Shown piece by piece: positions 54,712-63,773 of a stretch of DNA of 64,000 nt. The notes beneath the pieces were generated by a model. That model ran no database searches and was not told the origin of the DNA. It saw only the letters and a program-made list of their open reading frames with translations. Origin of the DNA: Brevibacterium atlanticum (lineage in GTDB: Bacteria; Actinomycetota; Actinomycetes; Actinomycetales; Brevibacteriaceae); the NCBI RefSeq assembly GCF_011617245.1, contig NZ_CP050152.1, positions 3,152,503 to 3,216,502 on the forward strand. Reading direction: 5' to 3'. Position numbers and translations under genes: made by a program. Position 1 is the stretch's first letter. The number at the start of each line of letters is the position of its first letter.

Positions 54712-55574
54712 GTCAGCGCCCTCCTTTCTGCGAGGCGGACGAGCAGGTCGCTGCCGACGCCGAGGACGGCGTAGACGACGAGCCCGACCACGATGATGTC
54801 GATCTGTCCGTAGAGGCGGGCCTGGTTCATGAGGAAGCCGATTCCGGAGGTGGCGTTGATCTGTTCGACGACGACCAGTGACGTCCAGGCGCTGGTCACG
54901 GCCAGGCGGAGCCCGGTGAAGAATCCGGGCAGCGCGCCGGGGAGGGCGACCTTGGTGATGAACTCGCGTTTCGTGAGGTCGAGGGTGAACGCGAGTTCCT
55001 GATAGCGGCCGTCGAGTCCGCGCAGGGCGGCGTGGGTGTTGATGTAGATGGGCACCATCACGGAGAAGACGATGAGGGTGATCTTCATCCCCTCCCCGAT
55101 GCCCAGCCACACGACCGCCAGGGGGATGAAAGCCAAGGTGGGTACGGCACGTTTGACGTTCATCGGTCCGTCGATGAGGCTCTCGCCGAGGCGGGAGAGC
55201 CCGGAGAAGAGCGCGAGGATGACGGCGATGACCGTGCCGAGTCCCAGCCCGATGACCGCCCGCTGCACCGAGGTGAGCAGATTCGAGGTGAGGCGGCCGT
55301 TCTCGATGAGCGTGAGACCGGTGGCGGCCGCGGTCCACGGCGCCGGCAGGATGAGCGGGTCGATGAGTCCCAGCGCCGAGCCGAGCACCCACACAGCGAT
55401 GAGGATGACGATGCCCAGCGAGATGCGGCGCGGCGAGAGGCGGCTTCGCCATGACCGGCGAGGTTCGAGGGCAGGGGCGGTCGAAGAGCTGACGCTGTGC
55501 TGGCCCGGAGCCAGACGCACGCTCTCATCATGATTGTGCACGCTCTCTTCGTGGTTGACGGTGGCGGTGCTCAT
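54687..55574 (-). CDS. ssuC: Sulfonate ABC transporter permease
   Basis: 295 residues with about six helices. The typical block VPTLAFIPLAVVWLGIGEGM (including the conserved P-x-x-W-x-G-x-G) and the EAA-like coupling loop LAFTLDLTKREFITKVALPG follow SsuC proteins. Its N-terminal ~45 residues are a His/Ser-rich disordered tail (HEESVHNHDESVRL), with a four-base overlap to the binding-protein gene upstream. Confidence 0.92.
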   Translation of the reverse strand: MSTATVNHEESVHNHDESVRLAPGQHSVSSSTAPALEPRRSWRSRLSPRRISLGIVILIAVWVLGSALGLIDPLILPAPWTAAATGLTLIENGRLTSNLLTSVQRAVIGLGLGTVIAVILALFSGLSRLGESLIDGPMNVKRAVPTLAFIPLAVVWLGIGEGMKITLIVFSVMVPIYINTHAALRGLDGRYQELAFTLDLTKREFITKVALPGALPGFFTGLRLAVTSAWTSLVVVEQINATSGIGFLMNQARLYGQIDIIVVGLVVYAVLGVGSDLLVRLAERRALTWRQTLSR

Positions 55575-56731
55575 TCGTCGAGCTCCTCTCTGGTCTGGTG
55601 GGCGCCGATCTCGTCGACGGTGTTCGTGATGACGTCGTCGAACCGGCGGTCGACCATCTCATCCGCGTCGACCTCGACCGGCAGTTCGCCGGCGTCAAAG
55701 CTGACGTCGATGGTGTTCTGTTCGTCGTCGACGACGTCGTCAAGGGTCGGGAAGACCGTCTGGCCCTCCTGCTTGCGGATGAAGTAACCGTCCTTCTCAC
55801 TCACGCCCTGGTTGTCGACGAAGTAGTCCTGGACCCATTGGTCGGTGTTCTTGTCGATCCATTGGCTCGCCTTGATCGAGTGTTCGACGTAGGAGCGCAG
55901 GGCTGCCGCCTTGGCAGGATCTTCGAGGGCTTCCTTGCGGGCGTAGATGAAGTTCAGCCCGGTGCCCAGTCCTGAGGTCTCCTTATCCGGGAGGTAGGCC
56001 GCGCCCTTGTCTTCGTAGCCGTCGAGGTAGCGGGCCAAGCGGGCACCGGTGAGAGGCGCGATGTCGACTTCGTCCGACTGCAGGGCCTCGCTGAACTCGG
56101 CGAGTTCGAGGCGGACGAGTTCGACGTCGTCGGTGCTCAGTCCCTCCTTCTTGAGCAGTTTGAGCACGATCGAGCCCTGGGCGGTGCCCTCGGCGTAGGC
56201 GATCTTCGCGCCCTTGAGCTGGGAGGTCGAGTGGACCTTCGTCTTCGGTGAGGTGGCAAGCCGAACCGAGTCGGGATTCGAGCGGAAGGCGAGGATGATC
56301 GGCACCACCTCGCCCGAGGCGAAGGCGTGGATCGGTGGGGTGTCGCCGACTCGGGCCACGTCGACGGCATCAGCGCGGAAGGCCTCGAGGATCTCAGGTC
56401 CGCCGACGAAGTTCGAGAACTCGGCCTTGAAGTCGAGATTCTCGAGCTCTCCCGAGGATTGCAGCGCCACCTGCTGCTGTTCCTGCTGGTCGGCGATGCG
56501 CAGGGTCGTGTCGGCGGGGATCTCCTCGGGCAGCTTCTCATCCTGGAGGTCGGCGACCGACCCCTGCCCCGAGGCGGCTCCCCCGCAGGCACTCAGGGTC
56601 AGTGCTGCTGCGGCGAGGATCCCGACGAGGCCGTGGGCGCGGCGTCGGGTGCGCTGGTCCCGTCGTCGATGTCGTGATGTCGGTAGTGGCGGTGTCCTGC
56701 GGGCGGAGCCGCCGGAAGGTGGAAGTGCCAT
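55571..56731 (-). CDS. ssuA: Sulfonate-binding lipoprotein
   Basis: 386 residues from the ATG at 56731. A long basic N-region (RHRRRDQRTRRRAHG) precedes the signal core LVGILAAAALTLSAC, with lipobox LSAC. The mature domain follows the SsuA/TauA pattern (TTLRIADQQEQQQVALQSSG; AFRADAVDVARVGDTPPIHA; LKGAKIAYAEGTAQGS). It captures alkanesulfonates for SsuBC. It heads the five-gene operon ssuA-ssuC-ssuB-LLM-ssuD. Confidence 0.9.
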   Translation of the reverse strand: MALPPSGGSARRTPPLPTSRHRRRDQRTRRRAHGLVGILAAAALTLSACGGAASGQGSVADLQDEKLPEEIPADTTLRIADQQEQQQVALQSSGELENLDFKAEFSNFVGGPEILEAFRADAVDVARVGDTPPIHAFASGEVVPIILAFRSNPDSVRLATSPKTKVHSTSQLKGAKIAYAEGTAQGSIVLKLLKKEGLSTDDVELVRLELAEFSEALQSDEVDIAPLTGARLARYLDGYEDKGAAYLPDKETSGLGTGLNFIYARKEALEDPAKAAALRSYVEHSIKASQWIDKNTDQWVQDYFVDNQGVSEKDGYFIRKQEGQTVFPTLDDVVDDEQNTIDVSFDAGELPVEVDADEMVDRRFDDVITNTVDEIGAHQTREELDE

Positions 56732-57072
56732 GAGGCTGGTGACCTTTCGATCGGTGTCGTCGGCACCGATCTCCCGCGTGCGGGGAGTCGGCGATTCCCA
56801 CACGCTATGGTCACGGCACTTATGCGCGGTCCCGTCGCGTCAACCAGCTTCATAAATTGTCTAGTAACTTCATAGACTTACTAATCTAAGGGGGCCGTCG
56901 CCGCCGATTCTGCCCTCAGCCTCTCCCCCGCTATACTGGAGGTACTTGCGAACCCGTTTTCGGGTTCCCTGCGTCGTCAGGACGCCTCGTCTCTGCAGCT
57001 GGGTGAAATCACCCGCGCATATTCCGTAGCCGTTTTCTCTCGGCGATCGAGAGCGCCGACAGCGCTCATTCC
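56732..57072. promoter_or_regulatory. 341-base divergent control region of ssu and the DEAD-box helicase
   Basis: For ssu: TAGTAA and TTACTA (56862-56883) form 6-bp inverted arms around 10 bases in an AT-rich patch, a candidate operator. For the helicase: TATACT (56932-56937) is a good -10, putting its start near 56944 and leaving a ~130-base 5' leader. In that leader a 7-bp hairpin with a TTTT loop is seen at 56950-56967 (GAACCCG/CGGGTTC), and GGCGATCGAGAGCGCC at 57041-57056 is near-palindromic. Confidence 0.45.
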
Positions 57073-58749
57073 ATGACCGGAAGCGGCTGCCTGCCACCAA
57101 TCCACGGCACCAGCACGCCCTCCGGCACGTCGAAGGGCCATCCCATCACTACGTCACAGACACGCACCACCAACCGCAGCTCCTCCAACGGTCGCAGCGG
57201 AAGTACCACCACTCGCACCAATAAGACCGCAGCACCGACGTCGTTCGCCGAACTCGGTGTTCCCCAGAAGCTCGTCGCTTCTCTCGACCGCGAAGGCAAG
57301 ACCTCCGCCTTCCCGATCCAGCAGGACACTCTTCCGGACACCCTGTCCGGTCGCGATGTGCTCGGACGCGGCAAGACCGGATCCGGCAAGACCTTGGCCT
57401 TCTCCATTCCCCTGGTCGCCCGCCTCGCCGAATCGCAGGCCGCCGGCGACAGGTCACACCGCACCCGCGAACCCCGCGGACTCGTCCTCGCTCCTACCCG
57501 TGAGCTCGCCACCCAGATCACCGAGGTCATCGACCCGTTGGCCAAGGCCGTCGGCCTGAAGACGACGACGATCTTCGGCGGAGTCAAACAGCGCCGCCAG
57601 GAAGATGCGCTGCGCTCCGGCGTCGACATCGTCGTCGCCTGCCCCGGCCGCCTCGAGGACCTGCTCAACCAGGGTGTCCTCACGCTCGAGCACATCGAGG
57701 TCACCATCCTCGACGAGGCCGACCACATGGCCGACCTCGGCTTCCTACCCGGCGTCACCCGCCTCCTCAAGCAGACCCCGACCGAGGGGCAGCGGATGTT
57801 CTTCTCCGCCACTCTGGACAACGACGTCGACAAGCTCGTCCGTCGCTTCCTGCACAACGAGGTCCTCCACTCCGTCGACGAGGCGACCTCGCACGTCTCG
57901 GCCATGACCCACCACGTGTTCGAGGTCTCGGTCGATGACAAGAACGCACTCGTCCACAAACTCGCTTCGGGCACGGGCCGCCGCATCCTCTTCACCCGCA
58001 CGAAGCACCGGGCCAAGCGCTTCGCACGCCAACTCACCGCAGCCGGCATTCCCGCCGTCGACCTCCACGGCAACCTGTCCCAGGGGGCCCGCGACCGCAA
58101 CCTCACCGCGTTCACCAATGGTGATGCGAAGGTGCTCGTGGCCACGGACATCGCCGCTCGCGGCGTCCACGTCGACTCCGTCGAGCTCGTCGTCCACGTC
58201 GATCCCCCGACCGAGCACAAGGCGTACCTGCACCGTTCGGGTCGCACTGCTCGCGCCGGCAGCGCCGGTGACGTCGTCACCGTGATGACGCCCGATGAGC
58301 GCAAGGACACCCAGGTCCTGCTCCGCAAGGCCGCCATCAAAGCGACCCCGAAGAGGGTCACCGCTGACTCCCCCGAGGTGGCCGAGCTCGTCGGTGAGAT
58401 CGCTGAGTATGTCGAACCGCAGCCGAAGGAACCGGCACAGCCGCGGAAGAAGACCGAACCTTCCACGTCGAATGGTCGATCATCCCGCCGTCGCCGAGGT
58501 GGGCGCGGCGGACGGGGCGGAAGCTCGGGACGCGATGGCGCCGGCAACGGTGGCTCCGACCGCAGCCGTGAGAACTCCCGCGGCGGACGTTCCGGCAGCG
58601 GTCGGTCGGGCGGTCAGCGCTCGGGTGACTCGAGCCGTCAGCCGAGCAGCCGCCGCGCCTCCGACTCTCGTGGCACGAGTCCCGAGACCCGGCGCCGCAA
58701 CCGCACGCGCGCCGGAGGCTCGCAGCAGGTCTACTCGACCAGCAGCTGA
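57073..58749 (+). CDS. DEAD/DEAH-box RNA helicase
   Basis: 558 residues. Residues 1-55 are Ser/Thr/Arg-rich. Then the Q motif (TSFAELGVPQKLVASL... TSAFPIQQDTLP), Walker A GKTGSGKT at 100-107, PTRELA, DEAD at 214-217, SAT at 245-247, and C-terminal helicase motifs RILFTRTKHRAKRFARQL, VLVATDIAARGVHVDSVELV and HRSGRTARAG. The last ~105 residues are Arg/Gly/Ser-rich (RRRRGGRGGRGGSSG), an RNA-binding tail as in RhlE/CsdA-type helicases. It may unwind structured mRNA or aid ribosome assembly, especially in cold. Confidence 0.93.
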   Translation: MTGSGCLPPIHGTSTPSGTSKGHPITTSQTRTTNRSSSNGRSGSTTTRTNKTAAPTSFAELGVPQKLVASLDREGKTSAFPIQQDTLPDTLSGRDVLGRGKTGSGKTLAFSIPLVARLAESQAAGDRSHRTREPRGLVLAPTRELATQITEVIDPLAKAVGLKTTTIFGGVKQRRQEDALRSGVDIVVACPGRLEDLLNQGVLTLEHIEVTILDEADHMADLGFLPGVTRLLKQTPTEGQRMFFSATLDNDVDKLVRRFLHNEVLHSVDEATSHVSAMTHHVFEVSVDDKNALVHKLASGTGRRILFTRTKHRAKRFARQLTAAGIPAVDLHGNLSQGARDRNLTAFTNGDAKVLVATDIAARGVHVDSVELVVHVDPPTEHKAYLHRSGRTARAGSAGDVVTVMTPDERKDTQVLLRKAAIKATPKRVTADSPEVAELVGEIAEYVEPQPKEPAQPRKKTEPSTSNGRSSRRRRGGRGGRGGSSGRDGAGNGGSDRSRENSRGGRSGSGRSGGQRSGDSSRQPSSRRASDSRGTSPETRRRNRTRAGGSQQVYSTSS

Positions 58750-58765
58750 GCCCACTCCTCACAAC

Positions 58766-58815
58766 ACGTGACGCCGGTCAGCCCAGTTTCGACACTGGGC
58801 TGACCGGCGTCATGT
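58766..58815 (+). terminator. 22-bp-stem hairpin after the helicase gene
   Basis: Arms 58766-58787 and 58794-58815 pair over 22 bp (one G-T), with a 6-base loop TTCGAC; core GCCGGTCAGCCCAGT. No T-run. It sits 16 bases after the helicase stop and before the convergent membrane-protein gene. Confidence 0.75.
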
Positions 58816-58850
58816 CTGCGGCGAGGGACCCCGGCGGCCTCAGCCGTCAG

Positions 58851-59324
58851 TCACGCAGCTGTTCGGCGCCGAGTTCGGTCCCTGAGTTCGCGCACGGTGG
58901 CTTCGCCGCTGATGAAGAGGGCCGTGAGAACCGTGAACAGCACGATCTCCACCGGAACAGTGACAAGCACTCTCGGGAGTATCTCGTACTGCGTAAAGCC
59001 GAATCGATCGAAGATCATGGCGTTGGCGAATGATGCGGCAATACCAATGCTCAGCAGCACGAGGTAGGTGTGGGCGAGGAACCGGCCGAGCGTCTTATGC
59101 GTGAAGAGAAGCATGATCATCGACGTGAGGACCGGAGCCAACATGGCATCGGACAGATCGTGCACATTGCTCAGAGTGAAGACCGTGTTCTCCGCAATGT
59201 GCCCCACGAGGTAGAACGAGTAGTAGATCGCTCCGGCGATCAGCACCATGACGGCGACAGTGATGTTCACTGCGGGCTGCGACAGAGCGAAGCTGTTTCC
59301 GGCGGAGTCTTCTGTGCTGCTCAT
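58851..59324 (-). CDS. Four-helix membrane protein of unknown function, downstream of crtI
   Basis: 157 residues with four hydrophobic segments: AVNITVAVMVLIAGAIYYSF, MLAPVLTSMIMLLFTHKTL, TYLVLLSIGIAASFANAM and VLVTVPVEIVLFTVLTALF, and a basic C-terminal tail (RELRDRTRRRTAA). It is not a CrtYc/CrtYd-type lycopene cyclase: helix number and motifs differ. It lies 118 bases after crtI on the same strand, so co-transcription is possible but not shown. No family recognised. Confidence 0.75.
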   Translation of the reverse strand: MSSTEDSAGNSFALSQPAVNITVAVMVLIAGAIYYSFYLVGHIAENTVFTLSNVHDLSDAMLAPVLTSMIMLLFTHKTLGRFLAHTYLVLLSIGIAASFANAMIFDRFGFTQYEILPRVLVTVPVEIVLFTVLTALFISGEATVRELRDRTRRRTAA

Positions 59325-59442
59325 GACTGCCTATCGCCTTCCCACCTCGTGCTTTGTGCCCTTCAGCCTCATTCCGCGTGCCGCGGCCACTCCTTCCACA
59401 CTACCGCCCACCACCCACGCGCCGACAAGTCCGCCTGTGACA

Positions 59443-61032
59443 TCACACCGGCGTGGGCCCTGCCGAGTGGTCCCCGCGGATGCGCTTGGCCACGACCTCG
59501 GCGCTGATGAGGCACATCGGCACACCGATCCCGGGCGCGGTCGTCGCCCCGGCGTAATAGAGCCCGTCGACGCATCGGGACTGGTTCTGCATTCGCAGGA
59601 ATGCGCTCTGGCGCAGGATGTGCGACGGCCCGAGCATCCCGCCCTTCCACGAGTGGAAGTCCCGCGCGAAATCGGCTGGACCCACAGTCCTGCGCAACCG
59701 GATCCGATCACGCAGATCCTCGACTCCCGCCCACAGTCCGATGCGCTCGATCGCGGCATCGACCGCCGCCTCGACGCTGGGAGACCCGTCGCCGTCCGCT
59801 CCCCCGCTGCCGATCTCCACATCCGCCGGGACCGGAATGAGCACGAAGAGGTTCTCGTGCCCGCCCGGTGCGACCGTGGGATCCGTGGCGCTGGGTTTGC
59901 ACACGTAGAACGATGCCGGATCGGGGATCCGCTGGTCGGTGCCGAAGATCGCCTGCAGATTCTCCTCCCACTCATCGGTGAAGAACAGCGAATGATGCCC
60001 GATTTCCGGCAGCGCCCCGTCGACACCGAGCATCGCGATGATCGCCCCCGGTCCGCTCTCGACCTTCGACCACGCCGATTCCGGGTAGCTGCGCAGCCGC
60101 TGCGGAAGCAGCTCGGTCTCCGTGTGATGCAGATCGGCCGCAGAGACGACGAGGTCTGCCAGTTCGACCTGCGACCGCCCCTCGGCGGCGGTCCACCGGA
60201 CACCGCTGACAGTCGGTCGACCACCACGTGTGACAGCGGCTCGGCCACCACGCCGCTGCGCCATCACCTCGGTCACCTCCGCTCCGGTGACGACCGTGAC
60301 CCCGGCCGCGCGAGCCAGTTCCTCCATACGTTCGACGAGTGCCCAGAACCCGCCCATCGGATAGAAGACTCCCTGGTCCAGATCGAACGCGCTCAACAGG
60401 TGATAGATCGCCGGAGCCCGATTCGGATCGGTGCCGAGGAACACCGCCGGATACGTCAGGATCCGACGCAGAATGGGTTCCTTGAACCGCCGCTTTACGA
60501 ATCCGGCCAGTGGCCGCATCAGCAGTCGGGTCAGCTGCGGCAGAGACCGGAGAACATCCCGACCGATAACCGGCGTCAACCGATCGAACGGGTTGTAGAG
60601 GAATCGACTGCGGGCGACATCGGCAGTCGCGCCCGCCGATCGCAGGTACGTTCGCACCGCGCTGCCTGCGCCGGGCTCGATGCTCTCGAAGAGTTCGGCC
60701 ACCGCCTCAACCCCGTGCGGCACGGTTACGCTGCGCAGACCGGCGACGTCATCAGGTTCGGAGAAGACCTGATATCCGGGGTCGAGCAGCCGCAGATCCA
60801 GCTGCTCGTCCGTGCTCGTTCCCAGCAGAGCGAAGAAATGGTCATAGACCTCCCGCATGAGGAACCAGGAGGGCCCGGTGTCGAAGCGGAACCCCCGCTC
60901 TTCGACGCTGCCTGCTCTCCCGCCGAGGCGGTCGCCACGTTCGAGGACGGTCACCTCGTGACCGTCGCGGACCAGGAGCGCCGAGGTGGCGAGCCCGGCG
61001 ACTCCGCCGCCGATGACGATCACCCGGCTCAT
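59443..61032 (-). CDS. crtI: Phytoene desaturase
   Basis: 529 residues. The FAD motif VIVIGGGVAGLATSALLVRD then VTVLERGDRLGGRAGSVEER at the N-terminus, and near the end the CrtI signature VDGLYYAGATTAPGIGVPMC. It desaturates phytoene to lycopene (or a less desaturated product) in the membrane. Its start overlaps the crtB stop by four bases (ATGA). The C-terminal end is close to the family's typical length. Confidence 0.94.
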   Translation of the reverse strand: MSRVIVIGGGVAGLATSALLVRDGHEVTVLERGDRLGGRAGSVEERGFRFDTGPSWFLMREVYDHFFALLGTSTDEQLDLRLLDPGYQVFSEPDDVAGLRSVTVPHGVEAVAELFESIEPGAGSAVRTYLRSAGATADVARSRFLYNPFDRLTPVIGRDVLRSLPQLTRLLMRPLAGFVKRRFKEPILRRILTYPAVFLGTDPNRAPAIYHLLSAFDLDQGVFYPMGGFWALVERMEELARAAGVTVVTGAEVTEVMAQRRGGRAAVTRGGRPTVSGVRWTAAEGRSQVELADLVVSAADLHHTETELLPQRLRSYPESAWSKVESGPGAIIAMLGVDGALPEIGHHSLFFTDEWEENLQAIFGTDQRIPDPASFYVCKPSATDPTVAPGGHENLFVLIPVPADVEIGSGGADGDGSPSVEAAVDAAIERIGLWAGVEDLRDRIRLRRTVGPADFARDFHSWKGGMLGPSHILRQSAFLRMQNQSRCVDGLYYAGATTAPGIGVPMCLISAEVVAKRIRGDHSAGPTPV

Positions 61033-61955
61033 GGCTTCGCCCCCATCCGCACCTCATAGAACGCCCGCAGGACGAGTGCCGCCTTCCGTGGGCCCGCTAC
61101 GCGGATCCGTCGTCGTGGGAGCTCGGCGGCCGGCACCACGGCCAGCCTGTCCGTCAGCGCCGCGAACAGTCGCAGCGCACAGAGGACCGCCACCCTGGCG
61201 TCACCGGGCAGAAGCGGAATCGTCTGCGCGGCAGCATCGAGCTGTGTGCGGATCGCATCAATCCACTGCTCCTGCGCCCGCGCGTCGACGTGGCCCGTCT
61301 CGCTGAGGTAGCTGCGTCCCAGGCGCTGGGTGTCATCGCCGAGGTCGCGCAGGAAGTTGACGTTCTGGAATGCGGCACCGAGGCTGCGCGCACCGTGGAC
61401 CAGCCGCCGTTGCGCATCACTCGAGCAGTCTTCGTCACGGATGAAGATCCGCAGGCACATGAGACCGACGACCTCAGCAGACCCGTAGACGTAAACGGCA
61501 TGGTCGTCGGCATCGAAGCCTACCCCCTGCGCCTCCTCGGTGACCTTCGGATCGGCGGGCGTCAGCTGCAGGTCGGTGCGCATGGAGGCGAAGAAGGGGC
61601 GGGTCAGTTCGGCACCGAACCCGGCTGCTCGTGCGGTGCGGGCGAAGGCGTGGATGATGGGATTGCTGCTGTAGCCCACACGCATTCCGCTTTCGGTCTC
61701 GGCTTCGAGCTGGTCGAGCATCCTCCTCTGCTGGTCGGCGGCGACCCCTGCCTCGGCGGCCACCCCGTCGACGAGTTCGTCCGCGACCCGCACCAGCGCG
61801 TAGATGTTGCGCACATGGTCGCGGTGGCGGGGACCGAGTAGACGTGTCGCCAGGCCGAAGGACGTCGAGTACGCTCCGATGACCGATTTCGAGATCCGTT
61901 CCGACACGAAGGAGTAGCGCCCGAGCGGACCCAACCGGTCCACGCTTCGCCTCAT
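61029..61955 (-). CDS. crtB: Phytoene synthase
   Basis: 308 residues. Two Asp-rich prenyl-diphosphate motifs are visible: VRVADELVDG (first) and FLRDLGDDTQRLGR (second), with SYSTSFGLATRLLGPRHRDH-like start and AFQNVNFLRD. It joins two GGPP molecules into phytoene. Overlaps both crtE and crtI by four bases, so the three are one coupled unit. Confidence 0.94.
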   Translation of the reverse strand: MRRSVDRLGPLGRYSFVSERISKSVIGAYSTSFGLATRLLGPRHRDHVRNIYALVRVADELVDGVAAEAGVAADQQRRMLDQLEAETESGMRVGYSSNPIIHAFARTARAAGFGAELTRPFFASMRTDLQLTPADPKVTEEAQGVGFDADDHAVYVYGSAEVVGLMCLRIFIRDEDCSSDAQRRLVHGARSLGAAFQNVNFLRDLGDDTQRLGRSYLSETGHVDARAQEQWIDAIRTQLDAAAQTIPLLPGDARVAVLCALRLFAALTDRLAVVPAAELPRRRIRVAGPRKAALVLRAFYEVRMGAKP

Positions 61956-63079
61956 GATCGCCTCCCGTCGAGGGCCCCGATGAGGTCGTCGATGAGCATC
62001 GCCATGTCCGCACCGATGAGGTCCTGTTCGGCTGAGATGAGGTCCCGCGCATTCGCGGAGAGTTCACCGATGAGCGCCTGGACCTCGGCCTCCGCCCCAC
62101 ACTCGGAGAGCAGCGAGCGCACCTCCGCACCCTCACCTGCACCGAGGTTGCCGGTGCCGAAGTGCGGTGCGATGAGCGGCCAGGCAGCACTGCGCCGGGC
62201 GAGGGCGATGATCGCGGTCTCCTTGCCCTCGCGCAGATCCGAGTACGGATCTTTGCCGTGCTCCTCGGGCTGACCGAAGATCGACAGCAGATCATCCTGC
62301 AGCTGGTAGGCCAGCCCCAGGAGGGCACCCACCTGTCCGAGGAGGTCCTCGACTTCGGACCCGAGACCGGCAAGGACCGCAGCCGACCGCAAGGGCAGTT
62401 CGAAGGAGTACGTCGCCGTCTTCTGGCGGCTCATCTCCACGACCTCGGCCAACTCCGGACGAACGCGACCTGCGCTGAGAGCGACATCGGTCAGCTCTCC
62501 CGACACCGATTCGAGCACGGCCTGGTCAAGGGCCCCGAGAAGCCGCTTTCCGGTCTGCCCCGGCGGCGCTGCGCGGAAGACGATCCGGTGAGCGGTCGAC
62601 AGCAGCAGGTCTCCGACCAACATCGCGGTGCTGCGGGCCGCCTGCAGCCGAGGCAGGGCGGGTGCGGGGCCGTCATCGGCCTCCCACTCCTCGAGCAGGA
62701 GGCCGATGAAGTTCGGGCGCCCGCGCCGCATGAGGTCACCGTCGATGACATCGTCATGGAGGAGGAAGGCGAAATGGAGAAGCTCGACTGCGGCCGCGAT
62801 GTGCACGGCCCGGTCTCTCGCCCAGGCGCACGACCGGGCCGAAGCGCCCGCACTACCCGGGACCTGCGAGGCCCCCAGCGCGTCGACCGCCCCGACGAGC
62901 AGCCGCGGTCGCAGCAGCTTGCCACCGAGGACGCACCGCGAGGCCAGATCCCATGCGCGGGTCGCAGCCACCCCGAGTCCGGCCAGCTGCTGCGCTCGAG
63001 CCTCCATTTCGCGCCTGATCTCGGACTCGATTTCTGAGGTGATGGAGGGGCCGAATACGACGCCCGCGGCTGTGGTCAT
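61952..63079 (-). CDS. crtE: Geranylgeranyl diphosphate synthase
   Basis: 375 residues, a polyprenyl synthetase. The first Asp-rich motif is FLLHDDVIDGDLMRRG, and the second is YQLQDDLLSIFGQPE, where the last Asp of DDxxD is Ser, as in many GGPP synthases of this group. It supplies C20 precursor for CrtB. Its promoter region faces the MarR gene, whose product is the likely repressor. The start at 63079 is followed by a normal N-terminal stretch (MTTAAGVVFGPSITSEIE). Confidence 0.92.
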   Translation of the reverse strand: MTTAAGVVFGPSITSEIESEIRREMEARAQQLAGLGVAATRAWDLASRCVLGGKLLRPRLLVGAVDALGASQVPGSAGASARSCAWARDRAVHIAAAVELLHFAFLLHDDVIDGDLMRRGRPNFIGLLLEEWEADDGPAPALPRLQAARSTAMLVGDLLLSTAHRIVFRAAPPGQTGKRLLGALDQAVLESVSGELTDVALSAGRVRPELAEVVEMSRQKTATYSFELPLRSAAVLAGLGSEVEDLLGQVGALLGLAYQLQDDLLSIFGQPEEHGKDPYSDLREGKETAIIALARRSAAWPLIAPHFGTGNLGAGEGAEVRSLLSECGAEAEVQALIGELSANARDLISAEQDLIGADMAMLIDDLIGALDGRRS

Positions 63080-63117
63080 CGATGAGTCCTTCGTTCGAGT
63101 TTCATCAGGCTCAACAA

Positions 63118-63141
63118 TATACTAAACTTTGGGTTAATATA
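63118..63141. promoter_or_regulatory. Candidate CrtR-type operator between crtE and the MarR gene
   Basis: An AT-rich imperfect palindrome in high-GC surroundings: TATACTAAAC (63118-63127) and GGTTAATATA (63132-63141). It is the only such patch in the 115-base divergent gap, 39 bases from the crtE start. Confidence 0.55.
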
Positions 63142-63182
63142 AACGCGAAGCAACTCTTCTGCGTTGGAGGGGAATCGATCAG

Positions 63183-63188
63183 TAAGAT
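63183..63188 (+). promoter_or_regulatory. -10 box for leaderless transcription of the MarR gene
   Basis: TAAGAT is followed by 6 bases (GGCGCT) and the ATG at 63195. Confidence 0.45.
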
Positions 63189-63194
63189 GGCGCT

Positions 63195-63773
63195 ATGGAA
63201 TCACCGGAGGTCGGGGACAGTCACGACCCGATCACATCGAACATGTACACCGGCTCAGAGCACGGCTTCCCCGGTGACCTCGTCGATTCCTCGGGCCTGT
63301 CGAACGCTGACCGAGAGCAGATCGCTCACCTCATGAATTCCCTTGCCCGACTGCGCGAGGCCGAGCGCACCCTCTCGGACGCATCGCGGAAGTTCATGCA
63401 CTTGAGCGAACAGGACATGCGTGCACTCCACTACCTCATCGCCGCGAAACGCCAAGGTGAGGTAGTGACGCCGAAGATGCTCTCGGCACATATGAACATG
63501 TCGGCCGCCTCGGTGACGAAGCTGATCAACCGTCTGGAGCGCGGAGGCCACGTCATCAGGGGACTCCACCCCAGCGACCGGCGCGCCTACGCCATCACGG
63601 TCACCGAGAAGACGGCACGCTCGGCACGAGAGACCGTGGGTCGTTCACAGGCCCGACGCGTCTACGCCGCCGCCCGTCTGACCAGCCGCGAACGCGACGC
63701 TGTCATCCGCTTCCTCGACGGGATGTCAGAGGAGTTGTCCCTGAGCAACACCGACTGGGCGAAGCAGCCGTGA
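63195..63773 (+). CDS. crtR: MarR family regulator, likely CrtR orthologue
   Basis: 192 residues. A MarR winged helix is clear: ALHYLIAAKRQGEVVTPKML, then SAHMNMSAASVTKLINRLE with the recognition helix, and the wing GHVIRGLHPSDRRAYAITVT. In Corynebacterium glutamicum, a MarR-type CrtR is divergent from crtE, represses the crt operon and is released by GGPP. The same layout here supports the same role, but that is inference. The stop overlaps the start of the next gene (GTGA). Confidence 0.82.
   Translation: MESPEVGDSHDPITSNMYTGSEHGFPGDLVDSSGLSNADREQIAHLMNSLARLREAERTLSDASRKFMHLSEQDMRALHYLIAAKRQGEVVTPKMLSAHMNMSAASVTKLINRLERGGHVIRGLHPSDRRAYAITVTEKTARSARETVGRSQARRVYAAARLTSRERDAVIRFLDGMSEELSLSNTDWAKQP

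Noticed and set aside
53935..55452. Long single frame joining ssuB with an upstream 247-residue Arg/His-rich stretch
   Set aside because: The upstream part lies in an alternative frame of ssuC, which encodes a clear permease. The ATG at 54711 starts the ABC fold.
56950..56967. tRNA-like or terminator element before the helicase
   Set aside because: Only one 7-bp hairpin is present and no cloverleaf can be drawn; treated as part of the leader.
58851..59324. The four-helix gene as a lycopene cyclase subunit (CrtYc/CrtYd)
   Set aside because: Number and spacing of helices and motifs do not fit the small heterodimeric cyclases.
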